Source: Nocardiopsis sp. N85
GTDB lineage: Bacteria > Actinomycetota > Actinomycetes > Streptosporangiales > Streptosporangiaceae
DNA length: 64,000 nucleotides
Assembly: GCF_028882275.1 (NCBI RefSeq)
Contig: NZ_JARBUT010000014.1
Span: forward strand, 107,590-171,589
Direction of reading: 5' to 3'
Shown here: positions 1 to 8,404 of the stretch, piece after piece
Layout: each line of letters opens with the position of its first letter
Numbering within the stretch: the first letter of the stretch is position 1
Notes under the pieces: generated by a model
Seen by the model: only the letters and a program-made list of their open reading frames with translations
The model's database searches: none
What the model was told of the DNA's origin: nothing
Position numbers and translations under genes: made by a program

Positions 1-901
1 GCCAGCCGGTGGTGGAGCCGGAGCGGCAGATCGCCGAGCCGATGGGGGCCTGCGTGGTACCGGTCACGGTCTGGTTGCCGCCGCTGTTGTAGCGGGAGAC
101 GAGGTTGGTCAGGGTGAAGTTCGAGGTGCCCCGCACGAACGCGGCGTCGTTACCGGGGAAGACCGAGCGCTCGAAGACGCCGGTGCCGTTGCCGATGGTG
201 ACGTTGGTGCCGACCCGGCCGCAGTGGCCGGCGGTGACGAAGCCGGGCTGGCCGGCGCTGTTGGTCGCCGCGAAGCCGACCGAGCAGCGGCCGCCCATGT
301 AGTAGGCCAGACCACCGATGATGTTCGCGTACAGCTGGGGGGTCTCGTCGGTCGTGACGACCTCGACGGCGGAGGCGTCGACGTCGGCGTCGGCCAGCAG
401 GGCCGCCACGTCGGCGCCCTCCAGGACCTCCAGCACGACCGTGTCACCGGTGACGTCGGGGTACCAGCCCAGGACGCCCTCGGGGACCTCGGCCGCGTCG
501 AGGGCCTCGACGACCTCGGCCAGGCCCTCGGTGCCGTGGTCGACGACGGTGGCCTCGGCGCCGGCCGCCTCGACCGCCGCGACGGCGTCGGCGTCGGTCA
601 CCAGGATCGTGAGCTCGTTGGTCTCGATGTCGTACAGCGAACCGCCGTAGGCGTCGCCGGCGGCCTCGGTGGCCTCGGCGTCGACGTCCAGGGCCGCCTC
701 CTGGGCGTCCAGGAGGTCGCCGGCCTCGGTGGCGGTCAGGTCGAGGTCCCGGGCCAATGCCTCCAGCATGGTGGCGCTGTTGTCATCGGCGACGGGGGCC
801 TGTGGAGTGGTGGCCGCGTAGGCGCCGGGGGACATCGCGAGCACCAGGCCGAAGACCAGGGCTCCCGTTCCTACGGCGGAGATGACGGGGGAGGGTCGCA
901 T
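1..901 (-). CDS. Secreted S1 serine protease, NAPase-like (3' end off window)
   Basis: Secreted alpha-lytic/streptogrisin-type protease made as a prepro-protein. The 300 visible residues start at an ATG (901) with a signal peptide, followed by a long acidic pro-region that in this family folds the enzyme and is then cut off. The mature domain begins near the IIGGLAYYMGG segment and is very like Nocardiopsis alkaline protease. The catalytic His (TAGHC) and Asp (FPGNDAAFV) are present; the catalytic Ser lies beyond the left edge, so this copy cannot be called complete. It shares its N-terminal MRP(S/F)P start and upstream motifs with the protease ending at 2995, suggesting duplication and co-regulation. 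Confidence 0.93.
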   Translation of the reverse strand, partial: MRPSPVISAVGTGALVFGLVLAMSPGAYAATTPQAPVADDNSATMLEALARDLDLTATEAGDLLDAQEAALDVDAEATEAAGDAYGGSLYDIETNELTILVTDADAVAAVEAAGAEATVVDHGTEGLAEVVEALDAAEVPEGVLGWYPDVTGDTVVLEVLEGADVAALLADADVDASAVEVVTTDETPQLYANIIGGLAYYMGGRCSVGFAATNSAGQPGFVTAGHCGRVGTNVTIGNGTGVFERSVFPGNDAAFVRGTSNFTLTNLVSRYNSGGNQTVTGTTQAPIGSAICRSGSTTGW

Positions 902-1007
902 GATCCCTACTCTCCAGGGGGAGTGACGGGGGAATGGGAGTCCGTTCCTGTGGGGGCGGACATCCCTTCCGGAGGATGGAGTTGGTCCATTCCCCGGAGT
1001 TCACCAA

Positions 1008-1032
1008 GACGTTCAGTAAACGATTCCAAACC
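1008..1032 (-). promoter_or_regulatory. Conserved motif shared by protease 1 and protease 3
   Basis: 25 bases beginning GACGTTCAGTAAACGA, identical at 22 of 25 positions to 4196-4220. It lies about 107 bases upstream of the protease 1 ATG. The conservation suggests a shared promoter or operator; the binding factor is unknown. Confidence 0.5.
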
Positions 1033-1217
1033 ATAAGTGCACATTTTGGCGAGGGAAAGACCCGCTTTGTCGAGAAAGCATTCAAGTCGACGCCGGATCA
1101 TCCGATGAAACCGGGTACCGTGGTGGCTGTTGGTAGTCGAAGGTTGAACGACCTTGTCTTTTTCCGCAGTCGTCCGGTTACCCAGCGAGTAAAGGTGGGG
1201 ATTTCAAGGGGGGCAAC

Positions 1218-1235
1218 GTGGCCGGATGCGGCCAC
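1218..1235. promoter_or_regulatory. Palindrome GTGGCCG-GATG-CGGCCAC, copy 1
   Basis: Perfect 7-base inverted repeat with a 4-base centre, about 320 bases upstream of protease 1. The identical 18-mer recurs at 4405-4422 upstream of protease 3. It may be an operator or a hairpin. Confidence 0.5.
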
Positions 1236-1396
1236 CGGGACACCGTCCCCTTCGTGATCGCTCGGCTACACCTCGGTAACATTCGAGGTCACCGCGTTCA
1301 CATTCGAGGGATCCCGACCCCTGGGCGACGGAGGACCACGCGGAGCACGCCTCCGGAGGGGAACGCTCCCAAGACGAACGGTCGGGGAAAAGGACA

Positions 1397-1426
1397 GGAC
1401 GGCCGCCGAATATCGGACGACCGTCC
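1397..1426 (-). terminator. Hairpin downstream of the middle protease
   Basis: An imperfect inverted repeat (GGACGGCCGCCGA / TCGGACGACCGTCC) about 50 bases past the stop at 1478. The mismatches become G-U pairs in the minus-strand transcript, fitting a terminator for that gene. No T-tract, as is common at high GC. Confidence 0.45.
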
Positions 1427-1477
1427 CGCTGTATCGAGCGACCTCTTACCGGGGGGTAAAGTCGGATCCTCCGGGGT

Positions 1478-2578
1478 CTAGGAGGTGACCAGGGTCAGCC
1501 CCCACAATGACAACAAAGGATTGACCTCCTGTCCGAATGTGGTGCACCCGGTACCGGGAGAACCCGAACCCCCCGAAACGATCCCCTGCGCCTGGCTCCC
1601 GGCCACGATCGGCGCGCCCGAGTCACCCGGACCCGCGCACAAGGTGCTCCGGAACAGGCCCTGCACGCTGCCCTGCGGGTAGGTGACCGTCTGGTCGCGG
1701 GCCTGGAGGGTGCCGCACCGCCACCCGTGGGTGGACGAGGACAGGCACAACGCCGAGCCGACCGGCGCGGGGTTGGAACCCGTCACCCGAACGAACGTGC
1801 CGTCGTACCGGTCCACCAGGTTCGTCACCCGCCACGGGTCGTAGACCCGCACGAACGCGCCGTCACGCCCGGGGAAGACCGAGTGCTGGAACACCCCGAC
1901 GGGACCGTCGGGACCCTGGAGGACCTGCCCGACCCGCCCGCAGTGTCCGGCGGTCAGGAAGCCCCGCGCGTCGCGCCCTCCGGTCGCGGAGAAGCCGATG
2001 GTGCAGCGAACGCCGTTGACGACGAACGGGCGCCCGCCGATGATCTGCCCGTAGGTCCTCGGGCGCGTGTCCGTCTCGACCAGGCGCACGGCGTCGTCGG
2101 GCACGCCCAGGTCCCCGGCGTCGATCCCGCTCCCGGCCATCACCTCCACCACGACGGTGTCGGAGTCGGGATACCAACCGACGACGCCCTCGGGCACCGC
2201 GGCGGCGTCCAGGGCGCGGACGGTGTCCGCCGGGTCGGTGTCGATGACCACCACCTCGGCGCCGGCGGCCTCGACCGCCGAGGCGACCCCGGAGTCGGTG
2301 ACCAGCACCGTCAACGCGTGGGTGTCGATGTCGAAGGAGGAGCCCGCGTAGGCGTCGCCGGCGATGTCGGCGGCCTCGGCGTCGATCTCCCCGGCGACGG
2401 CCTGCGCCGCCAGGAGGTCGTGCGCCTCGGTCTCGGTCAGGTCCATGTCCCGGACCAGGGCGGCCACGGGATCGTCGGCGACGGGCTCGGCGGGGGAGGG
2501 GGCGGCCGTCGCGGGAGCGGGGGCCGCGAGCACCGCGGCGACCAGGCCCAGCGCGGCCAGAACGGGGGGGTACTTCAT
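1478..2578 (-). CDS. Secreted S1 serine protease (chymotrypsin fold), middle copy
   Basis: 366-residue prepro-serine protease. The start at 2578 is chosen because it gives a clean signal peptide (roughly residues 1-26) and has an AAGGAAG ribosome site upstream; a longer in-frame extension lacks these. An acidic pro-region runs to about residue 178 and the mature domain starts near IIGGRPF. The triad is visible: His212 (TAGHC), Asp239 (GRDGAFV), Ser320 (GPGDSGAP). It is more divergent than its two neighbours: GDSGAP replaces GDSGGS, and the shared upstream motifs are missing. Substrate preference may therefore differ. Probably transcribed alone. Confidence 0.93.
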   Translation of the reverse strand: MKYPPVLAALGLVAAVLAAPAPATAAPSPAEPVADDPVAALVRDMDLTETEAHDLLAAQAVAGEIDAEAADIAGDAYAGSSFDIDTHALTVLVTDSGVASAVEAAGAEVVVIDTDPADTVRALDAAAVPEGVVGWYPDSDTVVVEVMAGSGIDAGDLGVPDDAVRLVETDTRPRTYGQIIGGRPFVVNGVRCTIGFSATGGRDARGFLTAGHCGRVGQVLQGPDGPVGVFQHSVFPGRDGAFVRVYDPWRVTNLVDRYDGTFVRVTGSNPAPVGSALCLSSSTHGWRCGTLQARDQTVTYPQGSVQGLFRSTLCAGPGDSGAPIVAGSQAQGIVSGGSGSPGTGCTTFGQEVNPLLSLWGLTLVTS

Positions 2579-2905
2579 GGGGGGCACTTCCTTGTGGGAA
2601 GGGACGGGGGAGCGAACCCGAGAGGTTCGTGACGCCAGGTATGCCCGCTTTCCCGCTCCGTCACCACCTGGGATCATCCGAGCACTCGCCCTCGCCCTCT
2701 CCGGCCGTCCTCATGCCGCCGTGAGCGATCGAAAGGCCGATGCCGCGTAGGCGTCCCGGCGCGCGGCACGCTCCCACCGATCGGATCCCCCGCCTCCTTT
2801 GCCGGGCCCGTCCGCCCGCACCCCCGCGGTCCACCGCCTCGCACGGGCCGACGACACGCGCCGCCCCGGTGCCCTACCGCGATCCCCTCTTCCGCGGTCA
2901 CGGCC

Positions 2906-2934
2906 CCGCCCGTCCGGCGACGCCGGACGGGCGG
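2906..2934. terminator. Perfect 13-bp hairpin downstream of protease 3
   Basis: CCGCCCGTCCGGC and its exact complement around a 3-base loop. Second of two hairpins past the protease 3 stop; it probably backs up the one at 2955-2984. Confidence 0.5.
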
Positions 2935-2954
2935 CAAAGGGGGAGCCGCGGACG

Positions 2955-2984
2955 AGGACGCCCCCGCCGGGGCGGGGGCGTCCT
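2955..2984 (-). terminator. Strong hairpin just after the protease 3 stop
   Basis: AGGACGCCCCCGCC pairs perfectly with its complement over 14 bases around GG, 10 bases past the stop codon of the gene ending at 2995. Fits an intrinsic high-GC terminator. Confidence 0.65.
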
Positions 2985-2994
2985 GTTCCACGGA

Positions 2995-4134
2995 TCAGCC
3001 GGTCCTGAGGCTCAGGCCCCACGAACTCAGCATCGGGGCGACCTCCTGGTAGTAGGTGGTGCCGCCGGACGAGCAGTTGCCGGAGCCACCGGAGGTGACG
3101 CCCTGCGCCTGCGAGCCGGAGATGAACGAGCCGCCGGAGTCGCCGGGCTCGGCGCACACGGTGGTGCGCGTCAGGTTCCGCACGGTGCCCTGCGGGTAGC
3201 TCACCGTCTGGCCGCGGGCCTGGATGGTGCCGCAGTGCCAACCGGTGGTGGAGCCGGACCGGCACACGGCCGATCCGATCGGCGCCTGGGACGAGCCCGA
3301 GACGGTCTGGTGGGTGCCGTCGTACCGGCTGACCAGAGCGGTCGGGTTCCACCCGGAGGTGGCCCGGACGAAGGCGCTGTCGCTGCCCGGGAACACCGAG
3401 CGGTCGAACACGCCCGACCCGGAGCCGTCGGCACTGCTCGCCGACGTGCCCGCGGCGCCGCAGTGGCCGGCCGTGACGAAGCCCGGCTCGCCGGCCGAGT
3501 CGGTGGCGGGGAAGCCGATGGAGCAGCGTCCGCCGCCCATGTGGTAGGCCGCACCGCCGACGATGTCGGCGTACAGCTCGGGTGCCTCGTCGGTCGTGAC
3601 GACCTCGACGGCGGCGGGGTCGACCCCGGCGGACTCCAGGAGCCCGGCGGGGTCGGCGCCCTCCAGGACCTCGACGACGACGGTGTCGTCGGCGACGTCC
3701 GGGTACCAGCCGGTGACGCCCTCGGGCGCGCCGGCGGTGTCGAGGGCCTCGACGATCTCGTCCAGACCCTCGACGCCGTACTCCACGACGACGGCCTCGG
3801 CGCCGACGGCCTCGACCGCGGAGGCGGCGTCGGCGTCGGTGACCAGGATCGTCAGTTCGTGGGTCTCGATGTCGTACAGCGAACCGCCGTAGGCGTCGCC
3901 GGCGGCCTCGGTGGCCTCGGCGTCGATCTTCAGCGCTTCCTCCTGGGCCTCCAGCAGGTTCTCGGCCCCGAGCGGGGTGAGGCCGAGATCCCTGGCGAGG
4001 GCCTCCGTCATGGTCGCCTCACCCTGGGGTCCGGGTGCGGCGGGGAGGGGTGCGGCGTCGGCTCCCGGAGCGAGCGCCAGCCCGAAGGCCAGAGCGCCGG
4101 TCCCGATCGCGGAGATGGTGGGGAAAGGTCTCAT
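2995..4134 (-). CDS. Secreted S1 serine protease, NAPase-like, complete
   Basis: 379-residue prepro-protease of the alpha-lytic/streptogrisin family. Signal peptide about 1-28, acidic pro-region to about 188, mature enzyme from the ADIVGG segment. Triad His224 (TAGHC), Asp252 (GSDSAFV) and Ser333 (EPGDSGGS) all present; cysteines at the usual S1 positions suggest disulfides. Of the three tandem copies this is the most complete match to Nocardiopsis alkaline protease. Start ATG at 4134 follows an AAAGGAGAG ribosome site. Role: extracellular protein breakdown for nutrition. It shares upstream motifs with protease 1, suggesting joint control. Confidence 0.95.
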   Translation of the reverse strand: MRPFPTISAIGTGALAFGLALAPGADAAPLPAAPGPQGEATMTEALARDLGLTPLGAENLLEAQEEALKIDAEATEAAGDAYGGSLYDIETHELTILVTDADAASAVEAVGAEAVVVEYGVEGLDEIVEALDTAGAPEGVTGWYPDVADDTVVVEVLEGADPAGLLESAGVDPAAVEVVTTDEAPELYADIVGGAAYHMGGGRCSIGFPATDSAGEPGFVTAGHCGAAGTSASSADGSGSGVFDRSVFPGSDSAFVRATSGWNPTALVSRYDGTHQTVSGSSQAPIGSAVCRSGSTTGWHCGTIQARGQTVSYPQGTVRNLTRTTVCAEPGDSGGSFISGSQAQGVTSGGSGNCSSGGTTYYQEVAPMLSSWGLSLRTG

Positions 4135-4195
4135 GGACCCTGAACTCTCCTTTGTCGTGAACGGGGGTCATGTTCACCGAAAGTCCTCGTTTCGA

Positions 4196-4220
4196 GACGT
4201 TCGGTAAACGAGTCCACACC
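4196..4220 (-). promoter_or_regulatory. Conserved motif upstream of protease 3
   Basis: Second copy of the 25-base motif seen at 1008-1032 (22/25 identical), about 62 bases upstream of the protease 3 ATG. The spacing to the gene differs from copy 1, so an upstream binding site is as likely as a core promoter. Confidence 0.5.
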
Positions 4221-4283
4221 CTAGGGGCCCGTTTCGATGAGCGGAAGTCGGAGAGGGGGATCGTTCGTTCACGGGTGGATTCA

Positions 4284-4304
4284 TTCATCGGGTCACCCGA
4301 TGAA
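4284..4304. promoter_or_regulatory. Inverted repeat TTCATCGGG-TCA-CCCGATGAA
   Basis: Perfect 9-base arms around TCA, about 150 bases upstream of protease 3. A half-site with the same CCGATGAAA sequence occurs at 1101-1110 upstream of protease 1. Operator-like; regulator unknown. Confidence 0.45.
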
Positions 4305-4404
4305 AGGTGAATGATCACGGAATGTCACGAGTGCTCTGACCTGTCGCTTCCTCGCGAAGATCATCCGCGGAAGGCGTCGAACCCTTCGCGTCAAGAGGTG
4401 TTCC

Positions 4405-4422
4405 GTGGCCGGATGCGGCCAC
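4405..4422. promoter_or_regulatory. Palindrome GTGGCCG-GATG-CGGCCAC, copy 2
   Basis: Exact second copy of the 18-base palindrome at 1218-1235, about 270 bases upstream of protease 3 and 287 bases upstream of pup. Confidence 0.5.
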
Positions 4423-4708
4423 GCATTTCGGGCGCTCAGGGTGATCGATCAAACACGAAGACGTAACAACGGAGGTCAGGACTGTGACCCATCGGTAACT
4501 TCGCGTGGGCGAACGGCGGCGCCCTCGATCGACCCGACCGTCTCCCACCGCGACGCGCCCGGAAACGGGGACGTCGCGGCCCGTCGCCGGACGCCGGTAC
4601 GCCCCGTGATCCGAGGTAACCAGCCGGTATCAGGCCCCGGGAACGGGGTTGAGGTGCCCGGCGTTGGGCCAAGATAAGGGCGAGAGCCCCGAACGGGAGG
4701 TAGCAGGT

Positions 4709-4909
4709 ATGGCGAAGGACACCGGCGGCCAGAAGCACGCCTCGCGCCGCGACGAAGAGGTCGAGGAGGTCGAGGCCTCCACGGACGTTCAGGAGCGCAA
4801 GGACCAATTGGACGAGGACGTCGACGACATCCTCGACGAGATCGACGACGTGCTCGAAAGCAACGCCGAGGACTTCGTTCGACAGTTCGTGCAGAAGGGC
4901 GGCCAGTAG
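4709..4909 (+). CDS. pup: Prokaryotic ubiquitin-like protein Pup
   Basis: 66-residue acidic, disordered protein ending in Gly-Gly-Gln, the hallmark of Pup forms that must be deamidated by Dop before PafA can link them to lysines of target proteins. The C-terminal half has the conserved coiled region (VDDILDEIDDVLE, then FVRQFVQKGGQ) that docks on the proteasomal ATPase. Start at 4709 follows a GGGAGG site; an upstream in-frame extension is not conserved Pup sequence. It heads the run pup-prcB-prcA-pafA. The Gln ending implies that a dop gene must exist, but it is not in this window. Confidence 0.97.
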   Translation: MAKDTGGQKHASRRDEEVEEVEASTDVQERKDQLDEDVDDILDEIDDVLESNAEDFVRQFVQKGGQ

Positions 4910-5088
4910 ACCGCACGCGCGACGGTTCGCTGACAGCGCACTCCGGTGCCGTCGGCCCCGCCGCGAGCACGACTAGGGTCGATCCCGACCGACCGGCCGT
5001 CGCACCCGACGGCCGGTGATCAAGACAAGACGATCGAGGCGCCCCGTCCGCCCCCGCGTCGGGGTGGGGCGCGAGTGGAGGGAGTCGC

Positions 5089-5934
5089 GTGTTCGAAGGG
5101 TTCGAGGGCAAAGGGTTGCCCGCCGCTTTCATCAGTGCGGGGACCTCGTCCTTCACCGAGTTTCTCCGTGAGGTCAGGCCGGAACTCCTGCCCGGCCACG
5201 GCCTGCCGGGCCAGGGGGCCGCGGCCGAGCACCTCACCCCCGACGCGACGACCATCGTCGCGCTGACCTTCCCCGGGGGTGTACTGATCGCGGGCGACCG
5301 TCGTGCCACCCAGGGCAACGTGATCGCCAACCGCGACATGGAGAAAGTCTTCCGCACGGACGAGTTCTCGGCGGTGGCCATCGCGGGCTCCGCCGGCATA
5401 GGTATCGAGTTGGCCCGCCTCTATCAGGTGGAACTGGAGCACTACGAGAAGATGGAGGGCCGGTCGCTCTCCCTCGAAGGTAAGGCGAACAAGCTCGCCC
5501 AGATGGTCCGCGGCAACCTGGGCATGGCCCTCCAGGGCTTCGTCGTGGTCCCCGTCCTGGTCGGCTACGACGAGAACGACGACAAGGGCCGTGTGTTCAG
5601 CTACGACGCGGTCGGCGGGCGCTACGAGGAGCACCGCTACCACTCCATCGGCTCGGGTTCGGTCTTCGCCAAGGGCTCCATCAAGAAGCTCTACCGCGAG
5701 GACCTCGCCGAGACCGACGCCGTCAAGGTCGCCCTGGAGTCCCTCTACGACGCGGCGGACGACGACTCCGCCACCGGCGGACCCGACCTGCACCGCAAGA
5801 TCTTCCCCTTGGTCGACGTCATCACCTCGGACGGTCACCGCCGTCTGCCCGCCGACGAGGTCGCCCGCCTGGCGACCGAGGTGGTCCAGGGGCGCGCCGT
5901 CCACCCGGAGGGCCCCACCGCCACCCTGGCCTGA
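5089..5934 (+). CDS. prcB: Proteasome beta subunit PrcB
   Basis: 281-residue catalytic subunit of the 20S proteasome. The pro-peptide (about 53 residues) ends before the autocatalytic N-terminal threonine in [11 protein letters not shown] (Thr54). GDRRATQGN and the later SGG-like regions match actinobacterial beta subunits. GTG start with GGAGGGA upstream. Assembles with PrcA, whose gene starts 53 bases downstream, into a barrel that degrades pupylated proteins. Normal length for the family. Confidence 0.97.
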   Translation: MFEGFEGKGLPAAFISAGTSSFTEFLREVRPELLPGHGLPGQGAAAEHLTPDATTIVALTFPGGVLIAGDRRATQGNVIANRDMEKVFRTDEFSAVAIAGSAGIGIELARLYQVELEHYEKMEGRSLSLEGKANKLAQMVRGNLGMALQGFVVVPVLVGYDENDDKGRVFSYDAVGGRYEEHRYHSIGSGSVFAKGSIKKLYREDLAETDAVKVALESLYDAADDDSATGGPDLHRKIFPLVDVITSDGHRRLPADEVARLATEVVQGRAVHPEGPTATLA

Positions 5935-5987
5935 GCCGCCCACCCGATATTGGACTTCTCCCGATCTAGGTAAGGAAACGATCCGCG

Positions 5988-6740
5988 GTGTCGATGCCGT
6001 TCTACGTCGCCCCCGAGCAGCAGATGAAGGACAAGGCGGACTACGCGCGCAAGGGCATCGCGCGCGGCCGCAGCGCCGTCGTTCTGCAATACGAGGGCGG
6101 CATCCTGCTGGTTGCGGACAACGTCTCCCGCACCCTCCACAAGATCAGCGAGCTCTACGACCGCATCGCCTTCGCCGCCGTCGGCCGCTACCCCGAGTTC
6201 GAGAACCTGCGCCTGATGGGCGTGCGCTTCGCGGACGTGCGCGGGTACCAGTACGACCGCCGCGACGTCAGTGCACGCCAACTCGCCAACATCTACGCCC
6301 AGACCCTGGGCACCGTGTTCAGCGAGAGCCTCAAGCCGTGGGAGGTGGAGATCGTCGTCTCCGAGGTCGGCGACACCCCCGACGACGACGAGATCTACCG
6401 CATCACCTTCGACGGCTCCATCGTCGACGAACAGGGCTTCGTCGCCGTCGGCGGATCCTCCGAGCACGTCTCCCAGTCGCTCAAGGACCGCTTCGCCGCC
6501 GATGCCTCCCTCGCCGCCGCCATCAACGCCGCCACCCACGCCCTGGCCAGGGAGAACGGCGAAGAACGCGAACTGGAGGCCGCCAACCTGGAGGTCGCCA
6601 TCCTGGAGCGGTCCAGGCAACACCGCAAGTTCCGCCGCATCCAGGGGCCCCGTCTGATCTCCCTCCTCGAAGAGGGACGCGGCGGCCCCCGGAGCGCCTC
6701 CGGCGACGGGACCTCCACCGACGACGAGGCCGACGCATGA
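5988..6740 (+). CDS. prcA: Proteasome alpha subunit PrcA
   Basis: 250-residue structural and gating subunit of the 20S proteasome. The N-terminus MSMPFYVAPEQQMKDKADY and the segment ARKGIARGRSAVVLQYEGG match actinobacterial PrcA closely. GTG start preceded by AAGGAAA. The C-terminal tail is Gly/Ser/Asp-rich and variable, as is usual. Follows prcB by 53 bases, so the two are probably co-transcribed. Confidence 0.97.
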   Translation: MSMPFYVAPEQQMKDKADYARKGIARGRSAVVLQYEGGILLVADNVSRTLHKISELYDRIAFAAVGRYPEFENLRLMGVRFADVRGYQYDRRDVSARQLANIYAQTLGTVFSESLKPWEVEIVVSEVGDTPDDDEIYRITFDGSIVDEQGFVAVGGSSEHVSQSLKDRFAADASLAAAINAATHALARENGEERELEAANLEVAILERSRQHRKFRRIQGPRLISLLEEGRGGPRSASGDGTSTDDEADA

Positions 6741-6864
6741 CCTGTTGAGCGATGAGCAGATGGTCACGGTGCGGCACCCCCGAGGCGCCGCACCGGGCCG
6801 GGCCGGCGCGGACGACGTGGCCCCGTCGTCCGCGCCAACGGTGACGGGAAGTTGGTGAGGCCGC

Positions 6865-8223
6865 GTGGAACGACGGATCTTCGGGCTGGAGAACGAGTAC
6901 GGGGTCACGTGCACCTTCCGTGGACAGCGTCGGCTGTCCCCGGACGAGGTCGCCCGCTACCTCTTCCGGAGGGTGGTCTCCTGGGGGCGCAGCAGCAACG
7001 TGTTCCTGCGCAACGGAGCCCGCCTCTACCTGGACGTGGGAAGCCACCCCGAGTACGCCACCCCCGAATGCGACAGCCTCGTGGACCTGGTGGCCCACGA
7101 CAAGGCCGGCGAACGCATCCTGGAGGGATTGCAGGTCGACGCCGAGCAGCGCCTGCACGAGGAGGGCATCGCCGGGGACATCTACCTGTTCAAGAACAAC
7201 ACCGACTCGGCGGGCAACTCCTACGGCTGCCACGAGAACTACCTCGTGGGACGACACGGGGAGTTCGGTCGACTGGCCGACGTCCTCATCCCCTTCCTGG
7301 TCACCCGCCAGATCATCTGCGGTGCGGGCAAGGTGCTCCAGACCCCACGCGGCGCCCTGTACTGCGTCAGCCAGCGGGCCGAGCACATCTGGGAGGGCGT
7401 CTCCTCCGCCACCACCCGTTCCCGGCCGATCATCAACACCCGCGACGAGCCGCACGCCGACGCCGAGCGGTTCCGCCGCCTGCACGTCATCGTCGGCGAC
7501 TCCAACATGAGCGAGACCACCACCCTCCTCAAGCTGGGCTCCACCGACCTGGTGCTGCGGATGATCGAGGCCGGCGTGGTCATGCGCGACTACACCCTGG
7601 AGAACCCGATCCGGGCCATCCGGGAGGTCAGCCACGACATGACCGGTCGCCGCAAGGTGCGCCTGGCCAACGGCCGTGAGGCCGGCGCGCTGGAGATCCA
7701 GCGCGAGTACCTGGAGAAGGTGCAGAGCTACGTCGACCGGCACGGCACCGACGCCACCGGCAAACGCGTCCTGGAACTGTGGCAGCGCACCCTGGAGGCC
7801 GTCGAGAGCCAGGACCTGGAATCGGTCTCCCGCGAGATCGACTGGGTGGCCAAGTACATGCTGCTGGAGCGCTACCGCGCCAAGCACGACCTGTCCCTGT
7901 CCTCTCCGAGGATCGCCCAGCTCGACCTGACCTACCACGACATCCATCGCGACCGGGGCCTGTTCTACCTGTTGCAGAACCGCGGCCGGATGGAGCGCGT
8001 GGTCGGCGATCTGCAGATCTTCGAGGCCAAGTCGGTGCCCCCGCAGACCACGCGGGCCCGACTGCGCGGTGAGTTCATCCGCCGCGCACAGGAGCAGCGA
8101 CGCGACTTCACCGTCGACTGGGTGCACCTCAAGCTCAACGACCAGGCCCAGCGCACCGTGCTGTGCAAGGACCCCTTCAAGTCGGTGGACGAACGCGTGG
8201 AGAAGCTCATCGCCGGCATGTGA
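6865..8223 (+). CDS. pafA: Pup--protein ligase PafA
   Basis: 452-residue carboxylate-amine ligase, glutamine-synthetase-like fold, which phosphorylates the C-terminal Glu of Pup and joins it to substrate lysines. The N-terminus [18 protein letters not shown] holds the ATP/Mg-binding Glu residues; [10 protein letters not shown] and the later NTRDEPHAD segment are family motifs. GTG start with GGTGAGG upstream. Standard length. A strong hairpin follows at 8242, so the pup-prcB-prcA-pafA unit may end here. Confidence 0.97.
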   Translation: MERRIFGLENEYGVTCTFRGQRRLSPDEVARYLFRRVVSWGRSSNVFLRNGARLYLDVGSHPEYATPECDSLVDLVAHDKAGERILEGLQVDAEQRLHEEGIAGDIYLFKNNTDSAGNSYGCHENYLVGRHGEFGRLADVLIPFLVTRQIICGAGKVLQTPRGALYCVSQRAEHIWEGVSSATTRSRPIINTRDEPHADAERFRRLHVIVGDSNMSETTTLLKLGSTDLVLRMIEAGVVMRDYTLENPIRAIREVSHDMTGRRKVRLANGREAGALEIQREYLEKVQSYVDRHGTDATGKRVLELWQRTLEAVESQDLESVSREIDWVAKYMLLERYRAKHDLSLSSPRIAQLDLTYHDIHRDRGLFYLLQNRGRMERVVGDLQIFEAKSVPPQTTRARLRGEFIRRAQEQRRDFTVDWVHLKLNDQAQRTVLCKDPFKSVDERVEKLIAGM

Positions 8224-8241
8224 CGGCCGGCATCGCGCGAA

Positions 8242-8274
8242 CGCCCCGGCGACGGAACCTCCGTCGCCGGGGCG
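8242..8274 (+). terminator. Hairpin after pafA
   Basis: CGCCCCGGCGACGG and its exact complement, 14 base pairs with a 5-base loop, 18 bases past the pafA stop. Confidence 0.65.
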
Positions 8275-8404
8275 CCGTCGTCGCGGGGAAAGCCGCGCGA
8301 GGGGACGTTTCGTTACCGATGTTCCTCGTTACGGGGAGGTGGTCACGGTCGCGCTTTTCGGTAGTGTGACCCTGTCCCGAGCCGGAAAACAGAGGTAGTG
8401 ACTC

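Larger units (their letters stand above)
902..1477. other. Intergenic region upstream of protease 1
   Basis: About 575 bases without a convincing gene. It holds the promoter region of the protease starting at 901, a motif at 1008-1032 shared with the third protease, a palindrome at 1218-1235 also found upstream of the third protease, a direct repeat ACATTCGAGG (1279-1288 and 1300-1309) and the terminator-like hairpin of the middle protease. Confidence 0.6.
2579..2994. other. Intergenic region between proteases 2 and 3
   Basis: About 415 bases with no convincing gene. It holds the leader and promoter of the middle protease near 2579-2700 and two strong hairpins next to the stop of protease 3. 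Confidence 0.5.
4135..4708. other. Intergenic region between protease 3 and pup
   Basis: About 570 bases with no convincing gene, carrying divergent control regions. In order: the shared motif at 4196-4220, an inverted repeat at 4284-4304, a palindrome at 4405-4422, and a weak promoter-like stretch near 4649-4676 ahead of pup. No dop or arc gene is seen here. Confidence 0.6.

Noticed and set aside
1218..1481. Open frame starting MAGCGH, and a similar one at 4405-4677
   Set aside because: The shared start is only the translation of the repeated palindrome; the rest is unrelated and non-protein-like.
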